A stretch of 64,000 bases of DNA from Trichoplax sp. H2 (taxonomy: Eukaryota; Placozoa; Uniplacotomia; Trichoplacea). Below are positions 38,084 to 51,879 of the stretch, in pieces; position 1 is the first letter of the stretch, and each line of letters starts with the position of its first letter. The DNA lies in NCBI GenBank assembly GCA_003344405.1, contig NOWV01000043.1, forward strand, positions 124,001 through 188,000, given 5' to 3'. The position numbers and the translations under genes were made by a program. Below the pieces are notes generated by a model, which saw only the letters and a list, made by a program, of their open reading frames with translations, was not told the DNA's origin and did not search any database.

Positions 38084-41000
38084 CCTCTAAATATAATCAA
38101 ATTTGCCATACTGGATAAGCCTTGTCATGGAGAAAGTTTATTAAACACCTTATTTATATATACAAATACGAAAACGATTGCTGATAAATGAGATAGCTGA
38201 TGAATTTCAATGTAGAGCTAAATCTTGATTATTATTGCATCGGTATCGAGTAGTAAATTTAAATTACATATCATTATGATAATATTTGCTATTTTAAAAT
38301 AATATAATGCGAAATAATTAAGCCATATCCAATATTATATCTAAAAAATATACTGTATATTTATCTGGCATAAAACTTGCTAATCATTTCTATCTCAATT
38401 CTTGGGATTTAAATTATTTTATATGATACTTTTGCTACAGTAATTATAACAATATCCATCCTTACATATTATACGAAATATGATTGAATCTATAAAATTT
38501 TCCTCAGTGTATTGCCATTTAGCTCAAATATCTCTAATGTACAGTATATCTTGTACTTTAACGTCATATTCCGATGATGTATGTTTAATTTACGTTTTAC
38601 TTTATGTCAATTCCTTAAATAAAAGCGTTCAAAAGTGTATTCTGTATAGGATGCTGTCACAAAACAGCTTTCGTGATCGTACCTAAACTAGTCTATCTAC
38701 TCTTATGATTCTCCGACTAACTCCGGAGATCCTTAGTAAGGGAAACTAACTTATTCCTATACTATAGTAATCGAGTCAATCGATAGGTTTAGGTTAATAA
38801 ATATATTTATTACTAGCCCGTTTACGTTTGTCAATTCTATTACCCGTTAGTAATTATTTGTGTAGCTGAGAGTTAGATCAGCTGCGATAAGTCTCCTAAC
38901 TCAGTTGGGGACAAGAGTACTAATGGCGTTAGTGTTTAAGACCAGTTTACAAAGGCTTAATTGTAACAAGGAGATAACCAGCATCCTGCACCGAGAACTG
39001 AGGGCTTCTTCACATTTATTATTTTCGTTGAAAAGGCCTATTAGCGGCTATAACCAGAATTCCCCTTTCGTGTGAACTTGTAGTAAAAGTATCCCACAAT
39101 ATCATTCTCTTAGTCAAAAGGGAATCTAAGAAAAGGCTTACAAAATTTTAGAATAGTAAAGTAATAATCTACTGTAAAGTTTTCCGAGTTCATAGTGAAG
39201 TCAAGTCCTATCTAAACTGATCTTTGCATCTCTTAAATACATTTGGTTAATTCCATTTACGAATCATAAGCTAAAATCAGACTTATGTCATCAAATAGAA
39301 TATTTCATCTTAAATAGACCATCACTATCTTCTTCAATTCAAATCATTCTACTTAAAATATAACTAGTCTTTTCTTAATGTCCCACACCTTTCGGTGTTG
39401 AGCATCTTCACTTATGCAGTATATAAGGTCATACAAATCTTGTGGTATTGCATCGTTTCAGCTAGCTAATATTTGTAATCATCAATTCTAATATGTAGTT
39501 TGCAAACATCTAACATTAGCATCACAGTAATATCTATTCTTAGAAACCTATCTCTATCAAATATTGCCTTTAATATAATCAATTATGGAAAGCATCACAG
39601 CAGGACTCCATTGCAGCTATGGCATGACCTGTCATGTTGCTGCTTAGTAAATACCTAGTTCAACCTATTTTCCAGATATGGTTTTCAGTGTTATATAGCT
39701 CTGCTCAGAATGTCAGCATTTCTACTAAAGACTAGTCATCTATGTAAGCATCATTGATCGGCGCATTCATGTATAAATTAAATCATAGCGTTTCGTTATT
39801 TATTTTAGCCACAGCTCCTAGCTATCGCTAGTTTAAAGGCTAAGTTACTTCAGAGATTGGAATACACAAATATGATGACGAGATTGTTCCAAAAGTAATC
39901 ATAAGCCTTAATAGCAAGAGGGAAATCATACTCAATCAAATGCTGTAGTAAACCGTGCCTTATGAAGTTAATAACTGTTATGATAATGCATAACCTAATC
40001 TTTAATTTCTTAATCCTGGTATTCCAACTTTAGTTTTAAAAATGGCTTGTTTCAGTTAAAGTTCCCTCATGTGAAGGTATGCTAGCCATGTCTAGTTGAA
40101 TAACGTCCTTATTTAAGATTAATCTAATTGGATGTTTTAGAGAATCAGCAAGCAAGACAATAAAATTACAATTAAGGTCAAATTTGATCTTAAAATTCCC
40201 AAATTGGTTGAAAGTTAAAATTTCATACACGCCGCATTAAGTCGTGGTTTAAAGATATTCTTAACAAGCTTCTCTGTACATAACATTCCTGCAGTATCTG
40301 GGATTACCTTAATCAAAATTTCAAAGCTTGATTTTACTATTCTTTACCCAATTTTTATTTTAAAGTTTAGATTAACAGGATATGCGCATATGTTTAATGC
40401 TTATTAAAATCAAAATCAAAAGTTATTATGAAAGGCATTGTCTGCATGCTTTGCCTTCGAAAGCTATATATGAAATGCGAACTTCAGGATGGAAAATCTA
40501 GCAGTAGTTCTATAATTGCCCTTCCTTAGGATATAGATATTTGTAAAATGGGGCATAATCAGTATCTTATGACAAGAACTGAAGGCTTCTATACATTTGC
40601 TCTTCTTCAGTTATGAGTTTGAAAGCTCAATCACATCAATATATCGACTAATTCATCCACTGCTAATATTTTCATACCACTACACGAAGCTTCAATCGGA
40701 AATAAATATTTCATTAATCGGGGACATTAGTTGATTTTAAATTTAATCTCTATAGTTGGATATCCAAATGTAGCTTATATATGATAGCAAAAGTGATGGA
40801 GGTTCGAAGAGTCAGCGGACGTGGACTTAGCAGCCATTTACAAAATTAAACGAGGGATTCTGTTAGGAAATTAATACACTATTGTAGATAGTAACAGTTA
40901 CATGTTGTGAAGTAACGTGCGTGGATACTAATACTCACAACCGAAAGTCACAAATCTGAGATAGAAATCATCATTATTTCTAGCCTTTGAGATAAAACAC

Positions 41001-41819
41001 ATGTAGAGAACAGGATTTTAGAATTAGATACGACATTTACCATTAGAGACATATGTGCTATGCTGTAGGACGCTAGCCATATCTAGTTTAATAGTATTCG
41101 TTTGATACTTATTACGTCACTACGTTTCCTAAATTATAGAGTTTAAGAAAGTATTGTTACTGACAATGTTTTAGTGTTACAGTATAGGAAATGCTAGGAT
41201 TTATAGCACTTACAAGGGTAGGAATTAATATCCAATAGTAAATCTATATTACTCTTATTTTTAATAAAAAAGGAAAGCTATGAACGTTATTTGTAATATG
41301 ATACAGCTATTAGCCAATAAGGCTTGTGATTACGTACGTAATTTAGATAAAATTATTCTTTATAAATAAGTTTATCTTTTTATCTAATTACATTATTCAG
41401 GTGTATCTGGTATTTTATTGCTAAGATAAACAGTTATTTATGAGTGTATTTATTGGTTTAAATCAGTTGATTTTTGAGCGAGAACAGCGAGTCGCGAGTT
41501 ACTGAATAAAGCTCTTTTGTGGATTATAGTACAGCGAGCCTTTTAAAATGGCAGTTCTTAGGTGTTAAAGTATCAGTACTATATTCTTACTAGATCTTTC
41601 GGCAGATCAGTGTAGTAATTTGTAGAAGTAACTCAAAGCAAATGCTTTACGTTAGACTAGTAAACTTATCAGGAAGTGATCCGTGACAATACCTCATTAT
41701 TAATCTAACATGGCGATATTAGATAATTATCAAGCGAGATGATTAAATTCCAGAATGGGAAAAAATAGATCTCAAAATTCTCAAATTGACCAATTATTAC
41801 AATATCATTGCATTGTTAT
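38084..41819. other. Large intergenic region between ENT-3 and ENT-4, transposon debris
   Basis: No intact gene recognised. Short shared words suggest old repeat debris: AGAACTGAGGGCTTC near 38994 versus AGAACTGAAGGCTTC near 40576, and GCTAGCCATGTCTAGTT near 40081 versus GCTAGCCATATCTAGTT near 41072. The frames at 38480-38686 and minus 40036-40230 have no family features. An AATAAA near 41505 and a TATAAATA near 41362 could mark another decayed LTR, but the borders are not evident. Confidence 0.4.
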
Positions 41820-42060
41820 TTAAAGATGTTCTAGACAAACCTGTAATTTAGCAAAATGTAACTACTAAAAGGACTTTAGAAGAATGATTGAATCATCTAA
41901 AGTTGCCTGCTTACATACTTTTCGTAGCACCTGCATTCAAAATGCAAGAGAATAATAACCAGTTTTAGTGCAAATTTAGATGGATGAAGATAGCTATGTT
42001 ATTGACTTATATCGGTTTTCATGTCAGTGGCAAAAGCATCGCAGGCTGCAGTAATTTATA
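41820..42060 (-). mobile_element. Diverged relative of the LTR, minus orientation
   Basis: Similar in order and spacing to 51637-51870, and to the R/U3 part of the LTR at 53360-53470: the ACTACTA...GACTTTAGAA, ATCATCTAAAGTTG, ACTTTTCGTAGCA and CAGTTTTAG...CAAATTTAGATG words. Its ends are not defined. Orientation is inferred from the better preserved LTR at 53273-53806. Confidence 0.5.
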
Positions 42061-42107
42061 AATAGTAAAAACAATTGTTAAACTAAAATAGTAATCTATA
42101 TTATTCT

Positions 42108-42427
42108 ATGAAGAAATAGGGTAGTTAAGCCTAATCAGTCCTCTGTCATTCCCCTAGGGACATGGTCACACGGACACACAAAAATTGATAAGATTCTAAG
42201 TAAACTATGTCAAGCCAATCCAATTTATACATCAAACATCATTCTCAAACGTTGAAGATGGATTTTTTTCAAGTATATTGAATCGATATTACACAAATTT
42301 AAATTGAATTGCTGTATATAAAATGTTTGTGAGCAAAGACGTCGATCGGGGATGAGATGATTTCCAGTTTACAAGAGAAATGATCGTCTTACGTATTATA
42401 GTAAAGCTGTGGTCATCTATAAATCTA
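42108..42427 (+). repeat. Dispersed repeat, inverted match to 51880-52159
   Basis: Reading the reverse complement of 51880-52159 gives the same succession of words: GAAATA, TTAGCCTAA(C/T), a CCTCTGTC(A/G)TTCCCCTAGG core, AAGATT(C/G)TAAGT, AAAATGTTTGTGAGCA and AAGAGAAA(T/C)GAT. The neighbouring segment at 41820-42060 matches 51637-51870 in direct orientation, so the two halves are flipped relative to each other between the sites. Confidence 0.6.
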
Positions 42428-42915
42428 CAGCGTTTTGAGAACCAATTTCCCTAGAGTATTCCATCTCCATAGTCTATATATTCCAAATAATCTGCGTCAT
42501 TTCCCTTAAGTATAATTTCTTAAGATCTGTATAATAATGAAGTGACAGCCGATTACGGCAAGTAGTATTATTCATTCGGAGTAAACTCAATAAAAAATCA
42601 TTAGTGATGTGCTTAGCATGGTAATGATGCTTTTATATCGAGTTTACGACAGTTGATTTCAAAGATTTGATGATCGAAGATCATGACAGCATGAAATCAT
42701 TAAGGATGACAGCTTAATAGAGATTTTCCAACTGGAAAATTCCTATTCCGAACCTTTGCCTGCTAATCTGTGTCAACTTGAATGATAGCCTATTGAACTA
42801 GCGATTGATTATTAGCACCGTTTTTGGATCAAAGTATAATATCCAACTGACTTAGCAAAATCTAATCTAGTTAAGAAGTAGAACTGCCAATCGTTGTACC
42901 AAAGCTTCAGAAATT

Positions 42916-45900
42916 ATGGAAACTAAACCACCTGACAGGTAGAACTAGCGATGATGATAATACAAAAATAATGTTGGCTTTATTTAGATAAAATATGTCT
43001 AACTTCTTCATCTTTGGCAGCGGATAAGATTGAGTTCAATCCTAGCCTTCAGCAACGCTTTGTTATTTCTTGATAGACCGGTTAATTCTTCTAATGACTG
43101 TTAGGAAATAGAGTCCAATAACCGATTAAATAATTTGCAGATAACGTTCAATTTATTCTTTACCTTTGATATAACAGTTGCTATTCTGTGTCTGTTATAT
43201 CCAATTCTAAGAATGGAATAATCCATTTCCAGTCATAGAACTGTTTGTGATAAATATCCATTGTAGCATATCCTAAAGTCATCTGATTGATTACAGACTA
43301 GGGGTATGCTAGTACGAAAATGGAAAAGCAGACAAACCGCAGCTTGTTCTAACTATTTAGTATTGCCGTCACGGAATAGAAATTCTCTTCTTATGATTGT
43401 AATAGCATACTATTTCTATTCTAACACTGAAATAGTCAATAATTTATCTCCCAAATGTAAAGGATGTAATCGTCTACAGTACAGTATGTATTAATTTTTT
43501 GGGTGAATATTACAGTAGCAAACTTAGATTACCTAAACTAGGGACAGCTAGATCTCAGACTGAACTCCCTCTCGAAGCTATAGTTATCGCTACTAAATTA
43601 TCTACTAAAACTACTGGACTATTCTAACGACTAAATATGCGAGTAGCATCTTTGACGTTAATAATCTCCTGCAGGCTGGTGCCGGTATCTTACTATTGAT
43701 CATCGAATTTTTCCGTTTTTCCGTTGTCCGCTCGTTATTTTATGATATTTTAATAATTTCTATTAGTGTTTGTATTATCCAAATGGCTTGAATTAATTTG
43801 AGGGTTTATACTGTAGGCATTTCTGGCCAGTATATAACATAAAAGCGATTCGTTTTTATACCGTAAAATAATAGAAAAGTTTAATCTTACGCCATAGTTT
43901 TCTTACCGTATATGCCTATTTCACCTGTAAAAGCTTTATTTACTGAGATTGGAGATCAATTTAGTGTTTTCAAGTACATCAATCAAAGATCAACTATCGC
44001 AGCTAGTTATTATTCAGATCAAGATAGTGGTGATCACTACTATTAGACCCTCTGTCGTTTTTCTTCAAGTGTAATAGAACCAGTTCACATGCTCATGGAT
44101 ATAGAGCAAAAATTTTTGATTATTACATACATTAAATGATCTATATGGAGATCTAAATAAAACACAATCAGTAAAACAGGTGATACACCACTGTCTTAAT
44201 GTATCGATAAGCTGGATTCGAGTTCCTCTCTAAATCAAATCATCTCGTTTTACTTTATAAACTACGCTGTTTAATTCATTTCCAAATCCACATTTCTCAA
44301 CACAGCAGGTGCCTAACTTCATAAAATTCGAACAAAATCGCATAGGTACTAATACTATTGGAACTGCTATCTAATATTATTCCTTAGAATAACTTAGTAG
44401 CCAATTATAGTTAATACTTATTCAGACATCGCTATACACTACCATCATCTCATGAATAATTCATATTATTTCATTATTTCCATTATTATCTATCAATCTT
44501 AATTCTCATACCATATTTGTTAAGCATATCTGATTCTAATGAATTAGCCAACAAAATTAAAATCATTAACTCCATCTCCAGTGAGTAATATCTATACTCC
44601 AATCATAAACGGCATTCAAAAATGATTTTCTTTTGAAACTCATGGAAAACTCGATACTTGGATAAGGATAATCTTAACTAAGAATTTTGATCGTTTTACA
44701 TAATAGGAGTATTTTCAATCGATTTACAATTTAGTTACTAATTCAATTTTATTTTTATTTCAGGTACTACATAGTTTATTTCTTATTACTTATTCTTGGG
44801 ATTACTACTACCTTGCCAATGCACATATTTTATACTGCATCAACGGTAAGGGAATATTCATTATCATTTTTCAATGGATTTGCTCAGCAGTCGGAAATAG
44901 TGCTGATTAATGTGATTTACTTCTTCAATTAATTTATGTGAACATCTGCTGACGCAGTACTTTTCAGCTCAGTTGGAAGGAACACCATATCAGCATGTTA
45001 TCGAGAATTATATGATGTTAGCTTATAGCTTACCTACTATAATTGTTGGCGCAGTGAATATTATGCTGCTTCGAAGGTAAGCGGGCTTTGAAATTAATCG
45101 CTATCGATTTTGATAATCATAGCCTTAAATCTATCCTATCAGCAAATGATCAACAGCTAAGGCGCATATAATATATATATTTTATTCTTGCTCTAGAATT
45201 GATGTAAGAAAGCGTATTATATTCTCTCTATCAGTTCTCATAGTCTCTTTTATAGCTACGACTGTCCTGGCCAAATTGAACACATCCAACTGTAAGTGTA
45301 GTTAAGCAAAATTCTCACAGTTTACAATCCAATCCAACGGTATTGTTACCACTATCAGTGAAAGAACTCTCGAATTACTGAGTGCGCCCGATTATGTATT
45401 GTGGTGTATGATTTTCGATAGATAGTCGCGGTAAAGGGTATTAGACATTCAAATACTAATTGGGGATTTCACTTCAATTCTAACTGTCAGCAAAGTTGAA
45501 CGCAAACTTTATTTATAAATCAGTCAGTTCAAAGTAATTCCATGCAAACATTAGTTATCGGTCCATAAATAAAATTATAAAAATTACGCTCGTATCTATT
45601 GAAAATATATAAAGCGTCGTAGATAAAGTAATACTAGCACATTCCTAAATTAGTAATCTTAAGGAAACCATGTTACGATATCTATGCAAAATTTGCTGCA
45701 TAACAGGTATATTAATTAGTTTATCTATTGTTTAGAGATGGCTTAGCTCATTTTTAAATGATTTTTGATAACGCAAGTTGTGATGTAATTGTAATGTCTA
45801 GTATGCGGCGATCAGCTTAGGACTGTACTAATAAAATTATCGTATGGTTGATTAGGATTATCTTACCCTGTTATAAATTACTTTAATAATTAGGACAGTA

Positions 45901-48900
45901 ATTTAAACCATTTCATTGGAATAGGTAGACTTTGATTATAACCTTTTCCTACACTATAACTTGCGAATTAATTAATTTACGTCGTAAGACTTTAAAATCG
46001 TTATTTCTAACCTACGGTATCCTCTCTCAAATGCATTTTAAACCAGATGGCTAAAATTTGGATAATACTCTTGTTAATAATTCTATAATCGATGCAGTCA
46101 GTAATCGTTATAATTTTTCAGCTCGAATCACTGCTTTAATTTGATAATTGCATGCAATTTCTAAAATACTGGCATAAAATAACTTTGGTAAAAATTACTC
46201 AAGGGATAAATGCCGTATAAACTATAGATCAATTTATTCTTTTTCTACTTGTATTACAGGGAAATATACCTTTTTCGTTCTAACTCTAACGATCATCGTC
46301 CTGAGCAGCAGTAAGTAGGAAATGAATAATTGAGTAGCATCGACAAATTACCATAATGAATAGATATGGTTTCATTAAACCAAATAGATTCGTAGCTTTA
46401 TAACCATGATTTTCTAAATCAATAAATAAGAGGTAACTAAAATCAATATGTTGCAATAGCTCATCGAATATGAACGATAATCCTTAAAATGCTAAAAGAT
46501 TAAAGTTCTAATACCTTAATCTTGTTACTTTATACGCTATATCAATATAGTTTATATATATATTACTTCCTGAATGTATTAATATAGCTTACAAGATAAA
46601 ACCGTACACATTCACGATTTCACTTTAAACTAAGATTAGAACAAGATTACAGTTTTGAATGGTACCATTTGACTTCTTACTCTCATCCACTAGTTAATTC
46701 GGTAGGTAATCATATGTGCCTATAAGATCAACTATTTTAGACTACTCTTGCCTTACAGTAGCTTAATCAGTGTGAGGCTGTTAACTGCCTATCAAAACTA
46801 AATGCGATAGCATCCTTTAGGACACGACGGTTTAATACGTAATATCTGCTGATTTTAATCCAGCTAATAGTATCATGTTCTACCTGCAGCACTAAGCAGT
46901 TTAGAAAAATCGTGATAGTCTTACATGTAAGTGATAATTCAGTGAGATTATGGCCTAATGCTCTTCTTCATATTATTTTGTTTGAAAGTGCCGAATAAAT
47001 ATTTCGTTTTCTTCAATTTTAGCCATCATCGATACGTCATAAGAAGTAGTTTATCTTGTACATTAATAATAAAAGCTAATAACTGCAAGGTCTTAAGCTC
47101 GTGATTGGGAGGATTAATATGCATCTATATTAGGCTTTAAATGTAGATTCCTTCTTAACCAACATTTGCTGTTCTATTCTCGCTCTATGCTCTTTTCCTG
47201 CAAATGAAACCATAAAGCATTTGGGGGTACAATTTATTGTGCAAGCCTTTTCGGATTGGTTAGCATTTTTCCTAAAGAATATTCGCAAGCCCTAATTATT
47301 GGGAATGTAAGAGATTTAAGACGCTTTAATACTATTATGGAAATAATTTTGTAATTAATGAACATTTAAAATTTACTACATTAAATTAGAATAAAGCTTT
47401 AATCACAGATTGGTGCTCATTTATTCCCTTTAGTTTGTGGCAGCGTATTAATAATAGAATACATTGCTTGAAACTTTCTTGTAGGCTCTATCCGGTATCT
47501 TTACTGCGCTAGCCAATATCATGTCTTTAGTCGGTATGATAGAAGTAATTACTGTCAATGAGGAAAAATATTTTCATCGTTGCAGACTAATATCACTTAA
47601 TAGTAGTCAAAAGTTTTCTGCATCTATTCTAATACAAACTGCTTTCTAATCATTCCTTTAGTTACGCATTCTGCCAGGCGCAGCGGAGTGGGCTACTTTA
47701 TTAGTGGAACTGCAATACTGGTGATAGCCATGATTATTCAACTAGTACTGGAGAAAAATGTCAGTTTTGAATGTACTATCTAGTCATAAGTTTTAGATAG
47801 CAACATGTAGTTTTGTTACGAGAACAAAGCTCAATTATAAAGTCTATAGAGTCGTAAATTAAATGTCATAAGTGATTTAAGCTTAATTTTCATCTTAGGT
47901 CTTCGCAAGATATTATATGAAAGCGCATCTAGAATACGGTCAGGATCTCATCAATTAATTTTAATAGGAGTAAAAATTTCGATTGATGATCATTATAATG
48001 AGTGGATAGTTATATAGTACAATTATTAAATGGATTCATGATAGATGTGCAGCAGAAAAAGAAATTGCTGGAAGATGATGAAGCACAACTCAGTGATACT
48101 GATGACGAAGATATGTATGTTCCATACGGAAATAATAAATTGAAGCGTCTACATTATGTTTTCATGAAGGTAATCCAGTATGCTAGCATAATAAACCGAC
48201 AACTTTAGATATTGCAGCGGCTTATAATGGAAGAAGAATATTTTACCAATATAATCTATACCTTTATTTCTTTCTAGATATGGCCCATTGCATTAGCCGC
48301 ATTCTGGTGTAATGTGATTTCCTTTTGTGTATTTCCAAGCGTCGTAACTCGTGGTATTTCTATTTATCGAAAAAGTAACACCTTATTAACAGGTATCTAT
48401 GTTTATTACTGTAATAATAATGATTCAGTAATAAGACTAAGGTATCGGGCATGATATCAATCTTGGACTTTGGTATCTTCATAGAAACGATATAGTTGAG
48501 TTACTAGTAAGAGAATTAAATTATAAACAAGCTGCCACCATGGCTTTTGATACCATTAATCCCATCCTCTTTAAGGATGGTATCCTTTCCTTTATACTAT
48601 AAAAGAAAAGAGAGTTTTGCATATGATGGCTATAGAATCAAAGCAGAAAGGATATACCAATAAAGCATTACGTTAATGTGTGTAACTGTTAGTATTGAAC
48701 GTCATCGTTACCTTTAGAACTGCCACGGTCTTGATATTAAAAACTTATTCCATGAAAACCTCTGAATGCTATACTAAAGTAGTAAATACGCTGCCATATT
48801 GTTTTTGCATGCACAGTGTAATAAATCAGTGCCTCGAAGATTGCGCTACTCTAAGATGGTATATGCTGTAATGATATAGCTTGTGATCCAGTTTTAATTG

Positions 48901-50765
48901 GACATTAAGCTGTTCAATAGTCATTAATATATTCCAGAGATTACGCAAATCTACCGCTCTCAATTGTGTCTATGCAATGTTATGTTATTAGCAGTTGATT
49001 TTTCGTTTATATTTCTGTCTCTATCATAACATAAGCACTCAGAGAAGTCTTAATGAAAGTAAATGTTACGATATCTCTGATCGTACGTGCTGTTTATACA
49101 AAGAGCAACACCAAAGCATTCCATAGTCTTACAGAAAACACAAGGAAGAATTTCCAACTCTAAAAACACTTAATCGCTTTAAAAAAACACTTAAAATACT
49201 ATTGTAACTTGCAAGCGACAGGCTCATGAAGCATTTAATACCAGTAATCCTCTGTATTAACGACATTATCTTATGGCTAAATCAAGCATCTTAGTTTCCG
49301 CTTTTGATAACTATCCATACTCAAACAGAAATGCCACTGAAATCTCTAACCCCGATACGTTATGAATATTATAAAAGAGATTTTTATTTTAATGTAAATA
49401 AAAAATTATATTGCACGTCTGTTAGATACAATATTATAGGTGTCAATCTAACTCGTATACTGTTGAAGTAATTTTATTTTTTTTATTACATTATACCAGG
49501 TCCTCTATTTATACCTGTAACATGCTTTCTAATGGATGCTACTGCCGATATTGTTGGTCGAATTCTCTCCAGATGGATACTATTTGTAAGTTAAGGAATG
49601 CATTTATGACATTATTGATAAGGCATGAAAGATTATCCTTTAAAAAATGTGTCTAATAACATTGAATTAAAACTGCTTATATACATAATCTAAATTGTAG
49701 CAAACAAGTAATTTTCTGCAAATTTATGCTATAATATTTTTATCAAACGCGCATCTTCTTCAAAGCAACAGTTACAATTGTAGATGATGTACTTAATTGA
49801 TTAATTGATGGTGATTTCATTAGTTAAAATAACTTATTATTAATACATCAATATGCACTGATGAGGATGAAATGATACATTTGCAATGAGCTGATAAATT
49901 ATTTACAAACTAAAATTAGAATTATAACGTTCATTACTAATCGTATAGCAAACTAGATCAGGCCAGATTTTTCATTGCAGTTCAAGTCTTTAAACAATTC
50001 TTCCACATTTATGCCATATAATAGAATGAACCTTTATAAGTGTACAATAGCTTATATCAGCTAAGTAGCCAATTTGCTCCTTCATTTATTAAAATATATT
50101 TTACGATAAAGCTGCCATGGTTAGTACCATTGATCAAACTTTAGCACGATATATTAGAATTAAGTTTGTATATAAAATTAAATGGTCACAAAAAATGATT
50201 TTATCAATTTCTTAATTAATCAGTAAAAGAACTTGATTGTTTTTAATTTCTATTTCATAACCTGAATGTAAATGGATCTAGCCTAGGCAAAATCAAGGGA
50301 TATTGTTGCTTTTAATATCCTTATGCAGAGTTATCTTTATCCCACTCTTCCTTTATTGTAATATCCATCCACGAAAGCATCTGCCAGTAAAGATCTACAG
50401 CGATATCGCTTATATGGTATTGATTATGCTGTGTGGCTTTTCTCATGGGTATATAACTACGTTATGTACTATGTATGCGGGAAAGTAAGTTCCATATTTA
50501 GCTTAAAGTAGGTTCAACTTTGCATTTATAGCTATTCGTCATTTCACCAAATTTATTGATTATAAATGAGAAAATTTTAAAGATATTGCACATAAGATCA
50601 TACCTTATCGAATTACTTAATCCTATCATGTAATTCTACAATATTATTTTTAGGCGAGTTCCACCTCAATTTAGCGAATCGGCAGGAGCAATTATCTATT
50701 ATTTCGTTACTGTTGGGATTGCCGCAGGTACAGCGGCATCATTTGTAGCAGTTTCAATACTTTAG
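42916..50765 (+). CDS. ENT-4: equilibrative nucleoside transporter (SLC29) family protein, 14 exons, 428 aa
   Basis: Exons: 42916-42938, 44764-44845, 44958-45076, 45197-45291, 46260-46310, 47218-47306, 47485-47533, 47662-47759, 47899-47938, 48045-48169, 48278-48392, 49500-49585, 50282-50484, 50654-50765. The frame is open throughout. Start: at the position where ENT-3 and ENT-5 have ATG, this copy has AAA (42901-42903); the first in-frame ATG is five codons on, giving METKPPDR. Exon 10 has one extra codon. TM1 is LPMHIF; TM4 reads YCASLFGL, so the conserved Gln (human ENT1 Gln158) is Cys131; TM8 reads FIPVTCFLMDATADIVGR with Asp312 and Arg316 kept. The loop is QLSDTDDEDM. TM9-TM11 are typical (FIPLFLYCN, SHGY, FSESAGAI). 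The exon 6 acceptor (CATAAAG) lacks a pyrimidine tract. Intron 1 is 1.8 kb, intron 7 only 128 bases, intron 11 1.1 kb. Its 3' half was later duplicated downstream. Family certain; function likely altered. Confidence 0.92.
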
Positions 50766-51450
50766 TTTATCGACATTATAGGATGCTAAAGATACTATAT
50801 TTGATCTGTTGAAAAATTTTTGTATTTCGTATTTATTTGAAAACTGAACATTTACCATATGAATGATAGAAAACAAGGCATAAGATATAATTACAGGTTA
50901 TGCCATGAAAGATTTCCTTGCATTTATCATAAAATCTATCAATAATTACATCTGAACTTTATATGAGAGAAGTAATATACTTCGATTTCAATAAATTTGC
51001 AAATATTAACGCAGTTTATAAATATATGATTGATTACTTATTGAGGGATTGATGATATCTATGACGACAAAGTTATAGTATCGAATAATAACTGGTTATC
51101 AAGATTATCTTACAATTATAAATCTCTACTTCCTGTACTGATGCCAGCCTTTCCTTCGAATATCTTGACACAGGCATCTGAAGTATGCAATTTCAATGAC
51201 AACAAATCCTCAATGCCTACCCCATTAAGCAGCAATAGATCATAATCTCAGTATCATAACTATAGGTTAAAATAAATTTACAGATAGCTTGATGATTAAG
51301 CCTTCAAGGGCGTGAGAAGCCTCAATATATAGCACGTTATGAATGAAGTGGATTCGAGACATGAACCTCAATATCATCGTAACGAGATCTGTAGATAGCT
51401 CAATAACTTCATCTTGAAAGGTACAATAATCCTCAATGCAGATAAAATTC
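48520..51450. repeat. Segmental duplication, source copy (ENT-4 3' half and flank)
   Basis: From within ENT-4 intron 11 to about 690 bases past the stop, the sequence can be followed word by word in 52317-55165: the GCCACC(A/T)TGGCTTT start, the AATTGGACAT and ACGC(A/G)AATCTACCG words of intron 11, exons 12-14, the GGCATAAG and TTTCAATAAATTTGC words of the 3' flank, and the run of CCTCAAT words near the end. Divergence is moderate, so the event is not recent. Confidence 0.85.
50990..50995 (+). promoter_or_regulatory. Candidate polyadenylation signal of ENT-4
   Basis: AATAAA 225 bases after the ENT-4 stop, kept at the matching place in the duplicate (54703-54708). Confidence 0.45.
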
Positions 51451-51636
51451 CTGTTTTCTTCAGGTTAGAGTCTCACTTTTGCTTGAGTGAACTTTTTATC
51501 CTATACTATTAGTTATGCTGTCTTGTTTACTACTTACTATACATATTATTTTTCTTCTCTTCATTTATTAACTAGCTAATTTCCTTATCACAAAATTGAT
51601 ATAGTAAAATTTATCTGAGTATGTTTACTATAGTTC

Positions 51637-51870
51637 TATGCAAGCCCTTAATCTAGCCGAATGCAACTACTAGAAGAACTTTAGGCGATTGATTAAATCA
51701 TCTAAAATTGCCAGCTTATATACTTTTTGTAGCATCTGCAGCTGTAAGCACAAATTTGTATCAGCCAGTTTTAGGGCAAATTTAGATGAGTAGAAATAGT
51801 TAGGTTACTGGCTTTACATCAGTTACTGGGGAAATTGCTTTACAAGACGTTATAGATTGTTGATCACAAA
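51637..51870 (-). mobile_element. Diverged relative of the LTR, minus orientation
   Basis: The segment TCTAGCCGAATGC...ATCATCTAAAATTG...ATACTTTTTGTAGCATC follows the LTR at 53273-53806 (from about 53368) and the copy at 41820-42060. The matching TATA position is preserved as GCTTATATA. The ends are undefined and it is more decayed than the solo LTR. Confidence 0.5.
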
Positions 51871-51879
51871 GTTACTATG

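Noticed and set aside
40800-40830. GGTTCGAA word resembling a tRNA B box
   Set aside because: No A box at the right distance and no cloverleaf stems.
41300-41525. Possible further LTR (TATAAATA near 41362, AATAAA near 41505)
   Set aside because: No convincing TG...CA borders and no second copy in the window; kept only as a remark in the spacer entry.
48002-48208. 68-codon frame around ENT-4 exon 10
   Set aside because: It is exon 10 with flanking intron read through; the real exon is 48045-48169.
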